Below the pieces are notes generated by a model. That model saw nothing but the letters and a program-made list of their open reading frames with translations. It ran no database searches and had not been told where the DNA came from. A stretch of DNA of 64,000 bases from Microplitis mediator (taxonomy: Eukaryota > Arthropoda > Insecta > Hymenoptera > Braconidae). Positions within the stretch are counted from its first letter, which is position 1. Every line of letters starts with the position of its first letter. A program made the translations under genes and the position numbers. Below, piece after piece: positions 24,803 to 36,070 of this stretch. The stretch spans positions 8,060,001 through 8,124,000 of the forward strand of contig NC_079975.1 in NCBI RefSeq assembly GCF_029852145.1, written 5' to 3'.

Positions 24803-25672
24803 CACGGAGAAAAAAATATTGTTCTCAGAAGTATACTGTATAGTTACAGTAACAATACGCTATAGTTATCTAAATACTAAATTGTTACTGCAACGATCTA
24901 CTGTATCGTTCTGACAACAATACGGTGGATAGCTCTGAGATCTATACGGTATCGTTCTGAGCCCTATCTGACGTCACGCACATTGAAAATTATATGAGAT
25001 ATTTAAAAACCTTTATCATTCATAAATAAATGATAAGCAAATAACTTTGATTAAATAAAATAATTTATAAAACTGATTTATTAGTTAGTTATAATGTAAA
25101 TAAATTTTAAATGTAAATATAAATATATCTTTTAATTTTTTGAATTTATTTATTATTAATTTAATTTTAAATTAAATAATAATTCAGATCTCATTTGTTT
25201 ATTAATTATTTTTCTACTATTTACGTATCACATTTAAATTATAAAACATCGACTATATATAATATTTAGATTTTTGGTTATGAATGTATATTTGATTACA
25301 AAAAGCATAAAAAAACACTTATCAATAAATATTTCAACATAGTTATGGAGATTCTACGCTGTTAATTTATTAATTATCCGTGGGTCCATATTTCAACATC
25401 ATAATTATTTTTTACACTATTTTTGTTATTAAACGTCTGCTAGCAACAATTATACAATATTCAAAAGTTGGCGCGAAAATGGATGTTTAGTTAGGTTAGA
25501 CGGTGCCGTGTGAGGTGACGACTACGGAAAGTCGTATAGGGCTCACAGCTATCTAATAGATAGTTACTGGAACGATAAGGTATTGTTACCATAAGCATAC
25601 GTATTGTTGTGGTAACGATCTACGAGTTACTATACTTTAGATCGTTCGAGGAGCAATATTTTTTTCTCCGTG
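24803..25672. mobile_element. MITE, ends CACGGAGAAAAAAATATTG, TG target site
   Basis: Inverted ends CACGGAGAAAAAAATATTG / CAATATTTTTTTCTCCGTG, TG on both sides. The K_B block has TTAAGTTGGTTTGATGG here, confirming a single TG as the empty site. Body words are AACGATANNGTATCGTT-like. Confidence 0.9.
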
Positions 25673-26053
25673 TGGTTTGATGGTTCATGTAAGCACGTGG
25701 TAGCAAAACTGTTTTATTTATGTCAGCAATCATCAAAACGGTCGATTTATCTTCATGATCCATTTTATTTTTCAAAGTAACCACGTTTTCACTTTTTCGA
25801 CGAACATTAAAAAATCAACACTATCATTTTTAGAAGCAAGGCTTTCACAGCCATACAAACAATAGATGTTACTTTTACTTGTTTTTGATGGAAATTCCAT
25901 GTTTATAAATTAGAAATTTTTCTTGAATTGAATGAAAACAATTTTTTAATTCATAAAACACAACAATTTTAGAGAGAATTAAGTATTTATTATTTATATA
26001 AGCTTATAGACGTATAGACACATGTAAGCATTCGTGATTTAGCCTACTTTGCC

Positions 26054-26100
26054 GTCCATCTATTGGAGATAAATTTCTGATTTTAACCCAATAGATGGAC
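26054..26100. repeat. Inverted pair of GTCCATCTATTGG
   Basis: GTCCATCTATTGG at 26054-26066 and its complement CCAATAGATGGAC at 26088-26100. Homology between the K_A and K_B blocks ends immediately before it. The same 13-mer, as a direct pair, is at 38399-38429. Confidence 0.7.
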
Positions 26101-26417
26101 TTGGATTTATCAGGTAAATTTTTTTTTTATTTTTTTTTTTTTCATAACATTTAAATAAAATTGTTTGTTAACATAAACTCATTTTTATTTATTTATTATT
26201 TTGTTAATATAAATAAAATGTAAGCAAAATAATTAATAATTTATAAATTGCTAATTAATATTACGTTATATATTATCATATATTTTGCGTTACCTAATAT
26301 GTAAGAGTGAGAAATTTTTTAAGATAATAATAAAAATACTACATATATATTATTAAAATACTCTTTAATAGCTTATACATTTTCAATTACAATGAGAAAA
26401 AAAATCAGATACATAAG

Positions 26418-26433
26418 CGATAAGCTTAGATAA
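26418..26433 (+). promoter_or_regulatory. Paired GATA motifs upstream of S2
   Basis: CGATAAGCTTAGATAA carries two GATA words (CGATAAG, AGATAA) and is kept in S3 (38772-38787) and S4 (42245-42260), about 160-170 bases before each ATG. GATA factors drive fat-body and haemocyte genes in insects; use here is inference. Confidence 0.4.
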
Positions 26434-26589
26434 CTTATTTTTGTAACTAAAATAATATTTATATTTTTCTATCGACACAGGTCAAAAACAAATCATACAC
26501 CGTGTTAATTGCAATCATACAGTTGCCATTCCTCGAGAATAAAAGTGTGCTCTGTAGCTCTTGAATCTATTAAACATTTAACACGCAAG

Positions 26590-26940
26590 ATGCTCTCACG
26601 TAAAGTAAAAATAATTATTTTATTATACTTTTTGTGTATTTTTAAAATCAATCCTAATACCAGTGATTCGTCTTCTTCAAATGAAGATTTATCAGAACCA
26701 ACTAATAAATCTGTCAATAAAGAAGATAGTTCTGAGTCGTCAGAATCTGACGAAAAAAATAATGAAAATATTTCGAGTGATCCAGAATCCAATGTATCGG
26801 ATATTAATGCAACCAAAGAACCTTATGAAACATCCATACAAATGAGTATGATTGTTGTGCCAGAACGTTCGAAACACGGATCGGAATGTCCACCTGGACA
26901 AATTCACGATCCACGTGGACAATGTCGAGAATTGATATAG
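26590..26940 (+). CDS. S2, secapin-like precursor with acidic spacer
   Basis: ATG at 26590 begins a 116-residue product; the open frame upstream has no ATG. Residues 1-24 form a signal peptide (basic start, then IIILLYFLCIF). About 65 residues rich in Ser, Glu, Asp and Asn follow, with repeated SSE/SDE clusters. The C-terminal part has MIVVPER and CPPGQIHDPRGQC, two cysteines 11 residues apart. Such an acidic spacer could balance the basic peptide before cleavage. The TAG overlaps a donor, TA|GTATGT at 26940, with acceptor TTTTCAG at 27783; splicing gives TA|A, still a stop at the same codon. ATAAAAG at about 26539 is a possible weak TATA box. Nearly identical to S3 and close to S4. Function inferred from secapins. 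Confidence 0.82.
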   Translation: MLSRKVKIIILLYFLCIFKINPNTSDSSSSNEDLSEPTNKSVNKEDSSESSESDEKNNENISSDPESNVSDINATKEPYETSIQMSMIVVPERSKHGSECPPGQIHDPRGQCRELI

Positions 26941-26979
26941 TATGTTATTTTAATAATTATTAATCATGATTAATTAATA

Positions 26980-27669
26980 CACTGTAAAAAATTTTCAAAG
27001 TGAACGCGGATTAAATCCGGATTGAATGCAATAAGCGTATGATTGTGTAGTGATTTATTCGATCCCCTTGGAGTGAAAATTACTCCGAAAGGGAGTTTAT
27101 TTTGATTTGCAACTCTGGGTTAGAGTGACATTCACTCCTAAAGAAAGTTAAATTTAATATTAAAACTCCGAATCGGAGTGAATGCAAATTGAAATAAAAT
27201 CCAGATTACCCCGAAAACGCTCCACTGAAAAGACGAATTCCCTATTTACTGTGTATGCGAAATGATTTTTCTAAAACTCTGGAACAGAGTGACGGAATGT
27301 TTTCGGATTTTATTTAAATCTGAATTCACTTGGAGTTCCGGAGTTTCAGAAAAAATCATTCTTTCTGTTTGCTTCGGTTTTCGGTTTTAAATATAGTGGA
27401 AATCTAAACATGCAAACCTTCTCAATAAGGCAATTTATAGATAAATTGAGAAAAATATAAATAGCCCGAACTGGGAATCGAACCAAGACCTAAACCGGGT
27501 ATACCTGGAGTAAATGATTTTATTAAAATCCGCATTCACTCCGATTCGGAGTTCTACTATTAAAATAAACTCCCCTTCGGAGTTTGACTCCAATTAGATT
27601 AAATAAGTAATGCGCTCCACATTAACTCCGGATTGAATCCGCGTTCACTCCAAAAATTTTTTAACAATA
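26980..27669. mobile_element. TCGGAGT-word element in S2 3' intron
   Basis: Starts CACTGTAAAAAATTTTCAAAG after TA, ends TCACTCCAAAAATTTTTTAAC. Iterated TCCGATTCGGAGT words. The homologous element of S3 (39334-39926) lacks the tRNA-like insert at about 27376-27500. Confidence 0.8.
27462..27486 (-). other. tRNA 3'-half-like segment
   Basis: On the - strand CTTGGTTCGATTCCCAGTTC and then GGGCT has a perfect T-loop box (GGTTCGATTCC). A matching acceptor strand is absent upstream, so this is a captured tRNA tail rather than a gene. Confidence 0.35.
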
Positions 27670-27783
27670 TAGCTTTTAATGTCAATATTTTATATAAAGA
27701 TAAAAAAAATAATTGTATTTCAAGCTATTTAAGTTAAAACAAAGTTTTTATATCAATTAATAACTATTTAAAATTATTTTCAG

Positions 27784-27893
27784 ATACGCCTGAATAATAC
27801 ATGGAAAGTATGTCAAACTAATAATCAAGTACATAGATAAAGTAATTTAAATCTTGTAAAGTTTTATATTGTGGCATTTGAATTGATAATAAA
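27784..27893 (+). other. S2 3' untranslated exon and poly-A signal
   Basis: Follows acceptor ATTTTCAG; begins ATACGCCTGAATAATACATG and ends with AATAAA at 27888-27893. The S3 (40042-40151) and S4 (43255-43364) counterparts are nearly identical. Confidence 0.65.
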
Positions 27894-28019
27894 AAGATAT
27901 GACTTTTACTATTTTAAATCATCGTATTAAAAATGAATATATTTTTAAATGAGTGTAAAGAATATCATGTATCTATCTTAATAGATTTAATAAAATGTCA
28001 TTTACATAAATGTAACATT

Positions 28020-28225
28020 TAGTGTAAAGAATAAAAAATTTCAAATCCGAAATTTTTCAGAGAGCGCACTTTGCCCCTAATTATTCAATTTTGATGGATG
28101 CAGCATAATGAAATAGAAATAAGTATCAATGGTCTAAAGAGAAGTAAACGCGTAAAAAAAATTAATGATAGTGTAATTATTTTCCTTAAGAGGCCCACTT
28201 TGCCCCTCTTTCCCCTACTTCAGGC
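28020..28225. mobile_element. GGGG-family tail before R2
   Basis: Contains GCGCACTTTGCCCCTAATTA and GAGGCCCACTTTGCCCCTC; matches 40972-41690. Here AATTAATGATAGTGTAATTA is uninterrupted, the empty site for the element at 41131-41639. Confidence 0.6.
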
Positions 28226-28249
28226 AAATCAGGAGAAAATTCTAGTCGG

Positions 28250-28480
28250 GTCTATCTCTAAACTTACTTTTCAAATTTCCCGCGTTTTAAATTGAAGATA
28301 CTAGGAAATTGAAAAATATCACAATGAATTCTGAAATGATGCAACTGTTGAAACGTACTGTGAAATAGTATTTTCATAGAGGTCATTTTGTCTGGTGATC
28401 TTGCCGACAGATTGTGCTCAATTGGATTAATATCACAATAATCTAAATGTTTATCAAGACGCAGCTTAAAATTCATTTAT
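28250..28480. repeat. R2, truncated copy of segment R
   Basis: Matches R1 and R3 from TTACTTTTCAAATTTCCCGCG to TTATCAAGACGC, then diverges. The - strand frame is open for 70 codons but matches no family. Confidence 0.65.
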
Positions 28481-28653
28481 TTAAATTCAATTAAATATTT
28501 TATGAGTGTGAATTTAGCTGACAATCGTTAAATTCTTAAATTTTTGAATAATAAATATAATTTAAGAGAAATAAAAAATAAAAAATGTGTATTTGGATAA
28601 TTGAAAAGCCATGATACTGAAGTTAGCCGACGTCTAATAATTTTTTAACTTCC

Positions 28654-30270
28654 CGCTAAGAAAATTGTAAATTTTTAAAAATTCGGGAAGTTATTGGTTT
28701 CGGTCCGATTTACTAAAATCGAATTTCCATCAGATGTCGACGTTTTGAGGTCCTAGGAAGCTATTCTGACTAATTTCACGATGATGCCCGAGTGTATGTA
28801 TGCATGTATGTACGTACGTACGTATGTAAATACCTGTATCTTTTGAACGGATGAACCGATTTTGAACTTTAAGGTGTCATTCGACGCGGCTTGTCAATAT
28901 CTTGAAGCTGTAAGAAAATTGAAGCTTGATCGGTAGGGCTCGTTCAGAGATATTTCAAAAATAAAATTTTTTAAAAAATGTTTTTTTTGGATAACTTTTA
29001 ATGTGCTCGATGGATTGATTCCAAAATGGACTGGGCTCTAGAGCTTTATAAGCCGCATCGAATGCCACCTCAACCATCAAAATCGGTTCATTCGTTCAAG
29101 AGAAACCGTTGTCGAAAGAATTTAAAAAAAAAAATTTTTTTATTTTTTCTGAAATATCTCAAAAACGACTCGATAAATCGAATTCAAAATTTGATCAGCT
29201 TTAGAACTTGATAAAACGCGTCGATCGACACCTCAACCGTCTCAATCGGTTTATTCGTTTGAGAGATATCGTTGGAGAAAAAATGGTGAAAAACGTTTTT
29301 TTTTCGAAAACAACAGCATACAAACGTATTTTTGAGCTCGAAGAGCTCGAAAATGTATTCACAATAATGTTTTCGGGGTTCTCGAGCTCGAAAACAGCGG
29401 GAAGTTTTGGGGCTAGCCCGCAGGGTCAACTGACAGACCGATTTTTTTTTTTTTTTTTCGTTTGTATTGGGTACTATGAAAACTGTCGGATTGATCAATT
29501 CCAAAATCCAATCAGCTCTAGAACTCAATAAAAGCTTTTGATTGCCACAAGGATCATCTCAATCGGATAATCTCTTCGAGAGATGTCGTCGACGCAAGAA
29601 ATGGAAAAAAAAAAAAAGGTTTTTCGCAAATATCTTCGAAACGGCTCAACCAATCATTCTCAAAATTTTATCAGCGCTAGATCTAAATAAAACGCGTCGA
29701 TTGCCACATTGAACATCAAAGTCAGTTAATTAGGTTAAAAGATATCAACGTCGAAAAGTTTAAAAAATAACATTTTTCTCGGATAAATAATCATATAATG
29801 TACTGAAGAGTGTTTAGAATTATACCAACTCTTTGTCTTTGTGGTCTCTCTTGATTACCATATAATGAAATTGAACTCGTTCTTCAATTTGAATAATATC
29901 ATCAACAGAAAACGTGAAAAAACAGCGTTTTTAACACTTTTCTCAGATATTTCATATATTAACGCTCTGATCCGCGTCGAAAGTCGTTTAAATACTTATG
30001 CTGATCGCTTACATTGATTTCTGCTTGAATACATTCGTTTCATTAAGTATAATCGGAAATAAACATTTAAAAAACGCTTGTTTATTAATTATTTTCGATT
30101 CTTAAAATTTCAAAATTTAACATAAAACGTGATTTGTTTGGGCTCGGAAAGCGCATAAAAAATAATTGCTGTCAAGAGTATTTTAAAAAATGTATTTACA
30201 ATAATCCTTCTTGCGTTCCTTGAGTTCGATAACAACGGGAAGTTTTAGGGCTGGCTTGCAGGGTCAACTG
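28654..30270. mobile_element. AACTTCCCGC-ended composite repeat, reversed
   Basis: Starts AACTTCCCGCTAAGAAAATT and contains several internal GCGGGAAGTT/GGGCTAGCCCGCAGGG ends (29395-29430, 30237-30270) and repeated modules with TTCGTTNGAGAGATATCGT. Palindrome GAGCTCGAAGAGCTCG at about 29333. A GTAC/GTAT tract occupies 28796-28830. Apparent ORFs are shadows of the modules. Confidence 0.6.
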
Positions 30271-30423
30271 TTGCCCAGACTTTTTCAATACATTTCAGAC
30301 ACAAATTTGATGATTTAAACGAATCTCTACTGTATTAGCACCTATACGATAGCACGCCTGGTTACATCGCAACTAGTGGAGTTTTGTCCACTTTCGACAT
30401 TTTTACAATAAAACCAGGCCTGA

Positions 30424-30461
<38 letters not shown>

Positions 30462-30480
30462 CCATCTTTAAAAGTATCTA

Positions 30481-31121
30481 CACGGAGAAAATTTTATGGT
30501 AAAAGTTACCATCAAGTTATAGTACAATTTTTAAACTGAATTATATGATTGATAATATCATTTAAATTATTAAATAAAAAATCTGAATGGTAGTGTCTAC
30601 CATCTGTATGGTAAAGTTTACAATTATTTATGATAACCAGAAATTATAACTGTTATTACCTTAAATAATTACTACTATTATAAAAAATCGTAATTCTTAA
30701 TAACCTGATGGTAATGGTTACTATCAGCAAAAATAATGATGACCATCTAAGCTAATAAAAAATTAAAATATAAACGTTATAGTCTGACGCTTGTCCATGT
30801 GTAACTTGATTATCTGGGGAAGTGATTAATTTCACACACACACACACACACACACATGCATACATATATCTACGCACGTGCACATGCACGCACACATGTA
30901 CATAAATACGGGGTCGCACAATAACCCGCACACATTCACACATGCGCACACTTACCCGCACACATTCACATGTGCGCACACTTACCTCCAAGCACGCGCA
31001 CACATGCGCACACTTACCCCCACACACGCGCATCCATGCGCACACTCTCCCGCACACATGCACACGGTTGCGCACACACCCGCGCGACCACATGTACACA
31101 CACGTGCACCCATATAAGAAT
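30481..31121. mobile_element. Truncated GGTTACCATC MITE
   Basis: Begins CACGGAGAAAATTTTATGG after TA and parallels 16505-17070 including the CA-rich tract (30833-31099), then stops abruptly at about 31121, where the K_B duplication starts (AATCTTATATGAATGAAAAC). So the K_B block landed in, or broke, this element. Confidence 0.75.
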
Positions 31122-31227
31122 AATCTTATATGAATGAAAACAAATCCTTTGAATTTTTTTCAGCAAATGAGAGATTTTTATTAATTAAATATATAAAATA
31201 TATTTATCAATTTTCATTGTACTGTTA

Positions 31228-34200
31228 TCATTTATCTCCATACGCAGATCTAAATGCATCCGCTTCTGCATGAGTAATGCATGTGCCGTCACTATAATGA
31301 TGACTGCATTCATTTCCTTCACAACAGCCATATCCATGTGCTGGATGGCACTAAAAAAAATTTATACCTTATTGACTTTTCATTGTTTTGTAGAAATTGT
31401 TGTAGTGCACTGAATAAACAGTTTAAGTCCTATTGGTATACACTTTTTTAAAAATATTGCGTTGAGTTTTATATTTTATATAAGTATATATTCACAATAC
31501 CAAATATTGCATTATCACTAAAATTTATAAGTGTGGGACTTATACTTTTTTTTCAGTGTGTATCGAGAAGTAAAAGCAATAAACTTTTTTATATCAACCT
31601 TCAAGCAACGTAGTTATAAGAAATTATAATTTATAGCAAAAAAACCGCTTAGCTGTGAATCGTTGAATTTTGAATTTAAAAATTTATACGATTTTAAAGT
31701 GAAAAGTATAAAATATTTAAATTTCTGGCTTGCACAAGATTAAATACACGGAAAGAAGAGCAGTTGAAAAATTACAGTGTCTACAGTAAAAATAGGCTTT
31801 CGGGACAAAAATCTTTAAACATTAAAGCTTAAACTGTAATTTTAGAAATTTGTTATAGTGATAAAATTAATACAATTTGAAGCAGTAAATATTGCAGTTT
31901 AAAATGTGATTTTAGTTAAATAAATCTTCAAAGTATTATTTACTTTTTATTTTGAATTCTTGCTTTATTTAAAAATTAATAGTTGATAGGTGAAACTGTA
32001 AAAATTAAGATTTATTGGTGATGTATTTTTTGCTTTCTGAAATAATTTCTCTTATTTATTCATAATATAAAAATTACACTGTGAGTTATCAATTGTCAGG
32101 AATGATAAATGATCTGAGAAAAATCACAGCTCATACTGTAATTTTTAAATTCTATATCTTAAGACGAACTCTACTAAACGGAATAGTCATATTAACGATC
32201 AAAAATGTAATTTTAACTAAATTAATTTGTAAGAGAGTATTCACATATTGTAAATAAAAATCACAGTTTCAGATAGCAACTTGTAAATTTTAATCGGTAA
32301 GTTTTACAGTTTGAAAACTTTATTTTTCAATATTTAATATTTCACTTTTTAGTATCTCACTCACGCTAAGGCAGTGACCATAAGTCGAATAGCGTCAGGA
32401 AGGCATCTTGCCCATAGCTCGAGTAACAAACGGCTACAAACAAGTTTGAACTTATGCTTTGTGCTTCTGTTTTATAGACAGTTCTTTATTAGATGTGATT
32501 GCGTAAAGTCATAAATTTTATGTGATTATTTGAATTATTAAATAACAGTTTATATCGTTAAAATTAATTTTTAATTGGTGGTTTTGTGGTACTATTCATC
32601 TACAATAGTTGATATTACTGATTAACATATAGATGAAGAAGCTCAATGTAAGAGGTAAACAAAAAAATTAAAGTAAGGACAATTTGCCTTGTATTGTAGC
32701 TTTGCAACATCGCAAGTACGTCAACATTACACTGTAAAAAATTACCGGGGTAAGTCCAAACGGTGTAGGTGTTAAAATTATCGGTGTTAAATTTACCCCC
32801 GAAAGCGGTGTAAATATTCTAGACCGGTGTTAAAATAACGCCGCTGCCGGTGTAGATATTCTTTACTAGTGTTAAACTATTTTACCTTGTAAATATTTTT
32901 ACTTGCTCGATCACTGTAGGGGAGGGTGGGGCAGAGCGGCCCCCCTGAAATTTTGATCAAAAAAAAAATTTTTTTTTTTTTCGACTAATTACTTTAAATC
33001 CGATATGTTTGCGCATTTTTACCCCTACGCATGACATTTGGAGCAAAATGGACAAGCCCAAAATTTTGAAAAAGTGATTTTTCATATTTTTATCGTCAAA
33101 TTAAAAAAAAATTATTATAATTATACATTTCTAGCCCTACGCATGACACCTGGGGCAAAATGGACCAGCCGAAACTTCCGAAAAAATTATTTTTTCATAT
33201 TTTTCGGCCGTTTCTCTATGTAAGAGGCAAATTTGGTCACTAAAAATTTATAAAAATTAAATTTTTTTTTTTTTAGTTGATAAATTTTTGAAATAAAGTA
33301 AAATTATAAAATTGATGTTTTTTTTTATAAAATAAAAATTAGTAATTAAGGTAATCGAGAGTGAACGATTTTTTACGCTTTAAAAAATTTTTTTTGAGTA
33401 ATATAAGACCAAAAATAGTTGTAAAGAGAAAGAAATACATTCTTAATGATGAAAACAATTTAAAAAAAAAAAAAACGAAAAAAAAAATTTTTTTTATCAC
33501 TTTTTGGAGGGGGGCCGCTCTGCCCCACAAAAAAAAAATTTTTTTTCAGAATTTTGGCAAAATGTCCATAAATTTGTTCGAAATAGGACAAAAGTAAAGT
33601 GATCTTATGGTTGAAAGCCACAAAAAATAATAATTGGCTTAGGGGGGCCGCTCTGCCCCACCCTCCCCTACTTGTTAATAAATTATATTCTTTATTAATT
33701 TTCATAAAGAACTGGCCTTTTTTTCGTTTTATAATCTTTAAAGTTAATAATCCAAGCGGACGCAGTTTACCCTGCTTTTACACCGTTTATCCCGCTTTTA
33801 CACCGATGTTACTCCGTTTTTACACCGGTTACTCCGTTTTTACACCGGTTACCCCGCCTTTACACCGATTTTACTCCGCTTTTACACCGGTTACCCCGAT
33901 TTAACACCGGTATTTTTAACACCGGTGTAATTTTATTTTAACACCGGGCGGAGTTAAAATGAGTCCATTTTCAACACCGCTCTTTTTACAGTGTAATATT
34001 TATCGTCATATTCGGAAAATATTTCTGAACCGGACATGGGATTAGCTGATTCTGTCACAACTTCTATTGAAGGTTATGAATATTTATTAACACATTTAAA
34101 TCCAATAATAACTAAAAAACAAAAATTATTGTACTATAGATATAAAAATTTTTATTATATATATTTAAGAGAAAAAAATAAATATTACTTTATGAAACTG

Positions 34201-34889
34201 TAAATTTTTTAATCTTAAACTGTAGTAATCATTATTTTAAATATCGAATTTCGAAAAAAAAAAGAATCTCTTTTGTCGAATGAAACTGTAAAGATTGTAA
34301 CTTATATTTCATATAATAGCAATTTCGAAGTATAAATTCAAGCAAAAAAAATACTTTTTACTATATGAAACTGTAATAATAAAATGTTTTTGTCTCAGGA
34401 AATAAAATTTGAAGAAAAAATTACAGTGTGAGATTGTAATTTTTAGAATACAATTTAAATTTATAAAATCTATTTACTACAGAGAACTAGACAATATTGA
34501 GTATGAAACTGTAATATTTGTTATGTCTGGATAAAAGTGTAATTTTGACAGTTTCAAAGTCGCAGCGCTTTACTACTATACGAAACTGTAATAAATACTC
34601 AGATATGAGTTCAATTTTTCAACTGCTCTTTTTTCCGTGTATCGACCGTAATTTGTGAAATGTTGAATTTAAGAGTTAGAATTTGAAAACTCTGAATTTT
34701 ATCGGTTTAAACTTTTTGATTACAGTTTGGAGTTTTTAAAAATTATTCATGTCTATTTGTAATTTTTTTTTTTTTTTTCATAGTGTTATGATAATAATTA
34801 CTTACCCAACCGCCAGGACATGCTGCGTATACACCAGAATATATAGCAACCAATACGAAAATTGATAATAATAATATTATTTTCGACAT
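31228..34889 (-). CDS. K_B, secreted six-cysteine (knottin-like) peptide, two coding exons
   Basis: Coding exons 34889-34806 and 31350-31228 give 68 residues. Exon 1 encodes the same signal peptide as K_A apart from one Ser-to-Leu change, and exon 2 keeps all cysteines and the spacing C-x4-C-x7-CC-x4-C-x8-C. Donor TGG|GTAAG and acceptor TTTTTAG match K_A. A non-coding first exon (about 35108-35072) with TATATAAAAG at 35139-35130 is also shared. The second intron is 3.4 kb because a 2.9-kb nested transposon block (31747-34639) sits in it; K_A has the empty site. Exon 2 differs from K_A at some 17 codons, none silent, while the adjacent introns are about 95% identical. Whether such a long intron is still removed is untested. 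Confidence 0.82.
32730..33993. mobile_element. GGTGTTAAAA-family MITE, copy 3, nested
   Basis: Ends CACTGTAAAAAATTACCGGG / CACCGCTCTTTTTACAGTG, TA on both sides. It includes a run of TTTTACACCGNTTNCNCCG units (33770-33900). Interrupted by 32919-33668. Confidence 0.9.
32919..33668. mobile_element. GGGGAGGGTGGGGCAGAGCGG element, doubly nested
   Basis: Inverted ends GGGGAGGGTGGGGCAGAGCG / CGCTCTGCCCCACCCTCCCC with TA on both sides. Sister copy in reverse at 49569-50337. Interior AT-rich, no transposase. Confidence 0.9.
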
Positions 34890-35070
34890 TTTTTTATTTT
34901 ATATCAAGAAGCTGAAAAATAGAATAATTATTAAAATATTACAGCAAAACTATTGTCGTACGATAAAAAAAAAGTACTGTAATTAGTTCAGAGAGTGTAA
35001 AATTTTCACTCTCTTTTTTCAATAATATAAAAGTTATAATTAAAAGTATATAAGCAATTATTATTTATTA

Positions 35071-35139
35071 CCGATTGTCGATTTCTCAAGTTCTGCAAGC
35101 CTGTATGTGACTGATCCGCGGATTGCTGACTTTTATATA
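35071..35139 (-). promoter_or_regulatory. K_B promoter and 5' untranslated exon
   Basis: TATATAAAAG at 35139-35130, exon end at 35072 with donor CG|GTAATA, acceptor TTTTCAG giving exon 1 start at 34911. Same layout as K_A. Confidence 0.65.
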
Positions 35140-35539
35140 TTGACAAATCGTGTCCTTTGACTTCTCCGATTACAAATGTTTTTTTGTGATAAATTATTTT
35201 AGACGTAAAATTAATCTCATAAACTAATAAATGTACTACTGTGAAAAATAAAAATACGATGGAAAATTTATTTGAGTTGCGTATGACTAGATTTTTGATT
35301 TCACAAGACCAAGAGTTATCACGGAGTATCGAGTTTGAGATCAAAAGTTCAATGTGGAAAATATCTAGAGCTGGGATGAGCCAAACAGGGTTTGTTAAAA
35401 AATAGTTATCTTGAATAATCAGTTACATCAAGTACAGTAGAGTTTATCTATTGGGAACCTTAGAATTGGCGTAGCTTAGATATTAGTCATCTGGTGGCCA
35501 AAAAATAAACTAATCAAAGTAGGCTACTCTGAATGTTTA

Positions 35540-35782
35540 CTATATAAAATCAACTGGCTTATTTATGTTTTGATAATTTATTTAAATTATTATAAGTGTT
35601 AAAGATTATTACAGTAAATAATGCGTGTTTCAATTCATCACATTTGTCAATTTGTTAGTGGAACACCTCAAAGTAAAAATTTTACCGGCGATGAAAATAC
35701 AATAAATCACGGACGCTTGTTGAACTTTGGTAAAGTTTGTGAGGACAATAATTGTTTAAAAATTATTACTTTTTGTCTTTAA
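35540..35782 (+). CDS. Second copy of the 53-codon frame (uncertain gene)
   Basis: ATG 35621 to TAA 35782, TATA-like CTATATAAAATC about 80 bases before. It differs from the copy at 24550 by Asn-to-Ser and Tyr-to-His. The open extension beyond the stop is also preserved. No recognised domain; four cysteines, no signal peptide. It may be a pseudogene travelling with the K block. Confidence 0.3.
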
Positions 35783-35879
35783 TCATCAAGTATTCAAGAT
35801 GTTCCGGATAAAATAAATGGTCAAGTTCTCAAAGGTGGAAGGATCGTGGGTCTGAGTTTTCCTTGTTAAGGCTGGGCCG

Positions 35880-36070
35880 CACCTAACGGAATCCTGAATT
35901 TAAGAATTCTAATTATTTATTAAATAATTATCATAACAGCAATTTTCTTAGCTTCCGACTAACAGCCGAAGACGAACTTCCTCGGAAGATTTTCATCATC
36001 CGAGTCCCATAAATATTCAAAAAGTAATTAGAATTTTTTAATTCAGGATTTCGTTAGGTGCGGCCCTGCC
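35880..36070. mobile_element. piggyBac-like MITE, TTAA target site
   Basis: Ends GGCTGGGCCGCACCTAACGG / CGTTAGGTGCGGCCCTGCC flanked by TTAA (35876-35879, 36071-36074). The K_A block has the site unfilled by this element. 191 bases, non-coding; TTAA duplication is the mark of piggyBac-type insertion. Confidence 0.8.

Larger units (their letters stand above)
31747..34639. mobile_element. MITE, ends CACGGAAAGAAGAGCAG, TA target site, in K_B intron
   Basis: Ends CACGGAAAGAAGAGCAGTTG / CAACTGCTCTTTTTTCCGTG, TA on both sides. K_A reads GATTAAATATCGACCG across the site. The body iterates AAACTGTAATTTT words. It hosts the element at 32730-33993. Confidence 0.9.

Noticed and set aside
26505..26816. 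Antisense frames across S2, S3 and S4
   Set aside because: Open only because the sense strand is Ser/Glu/Asp-rich; no signal peptide or promoter on that strand.
22649..34889. Reading the six-cysteine genes as an integrated polydnavirus segment
   Set aside because: Cys pattern and an intron near the first cysteine recall polydnavirus cys-motif genes, but no virus-type segment junctions or other viral genes are present; a plain wasp gene is simpler.
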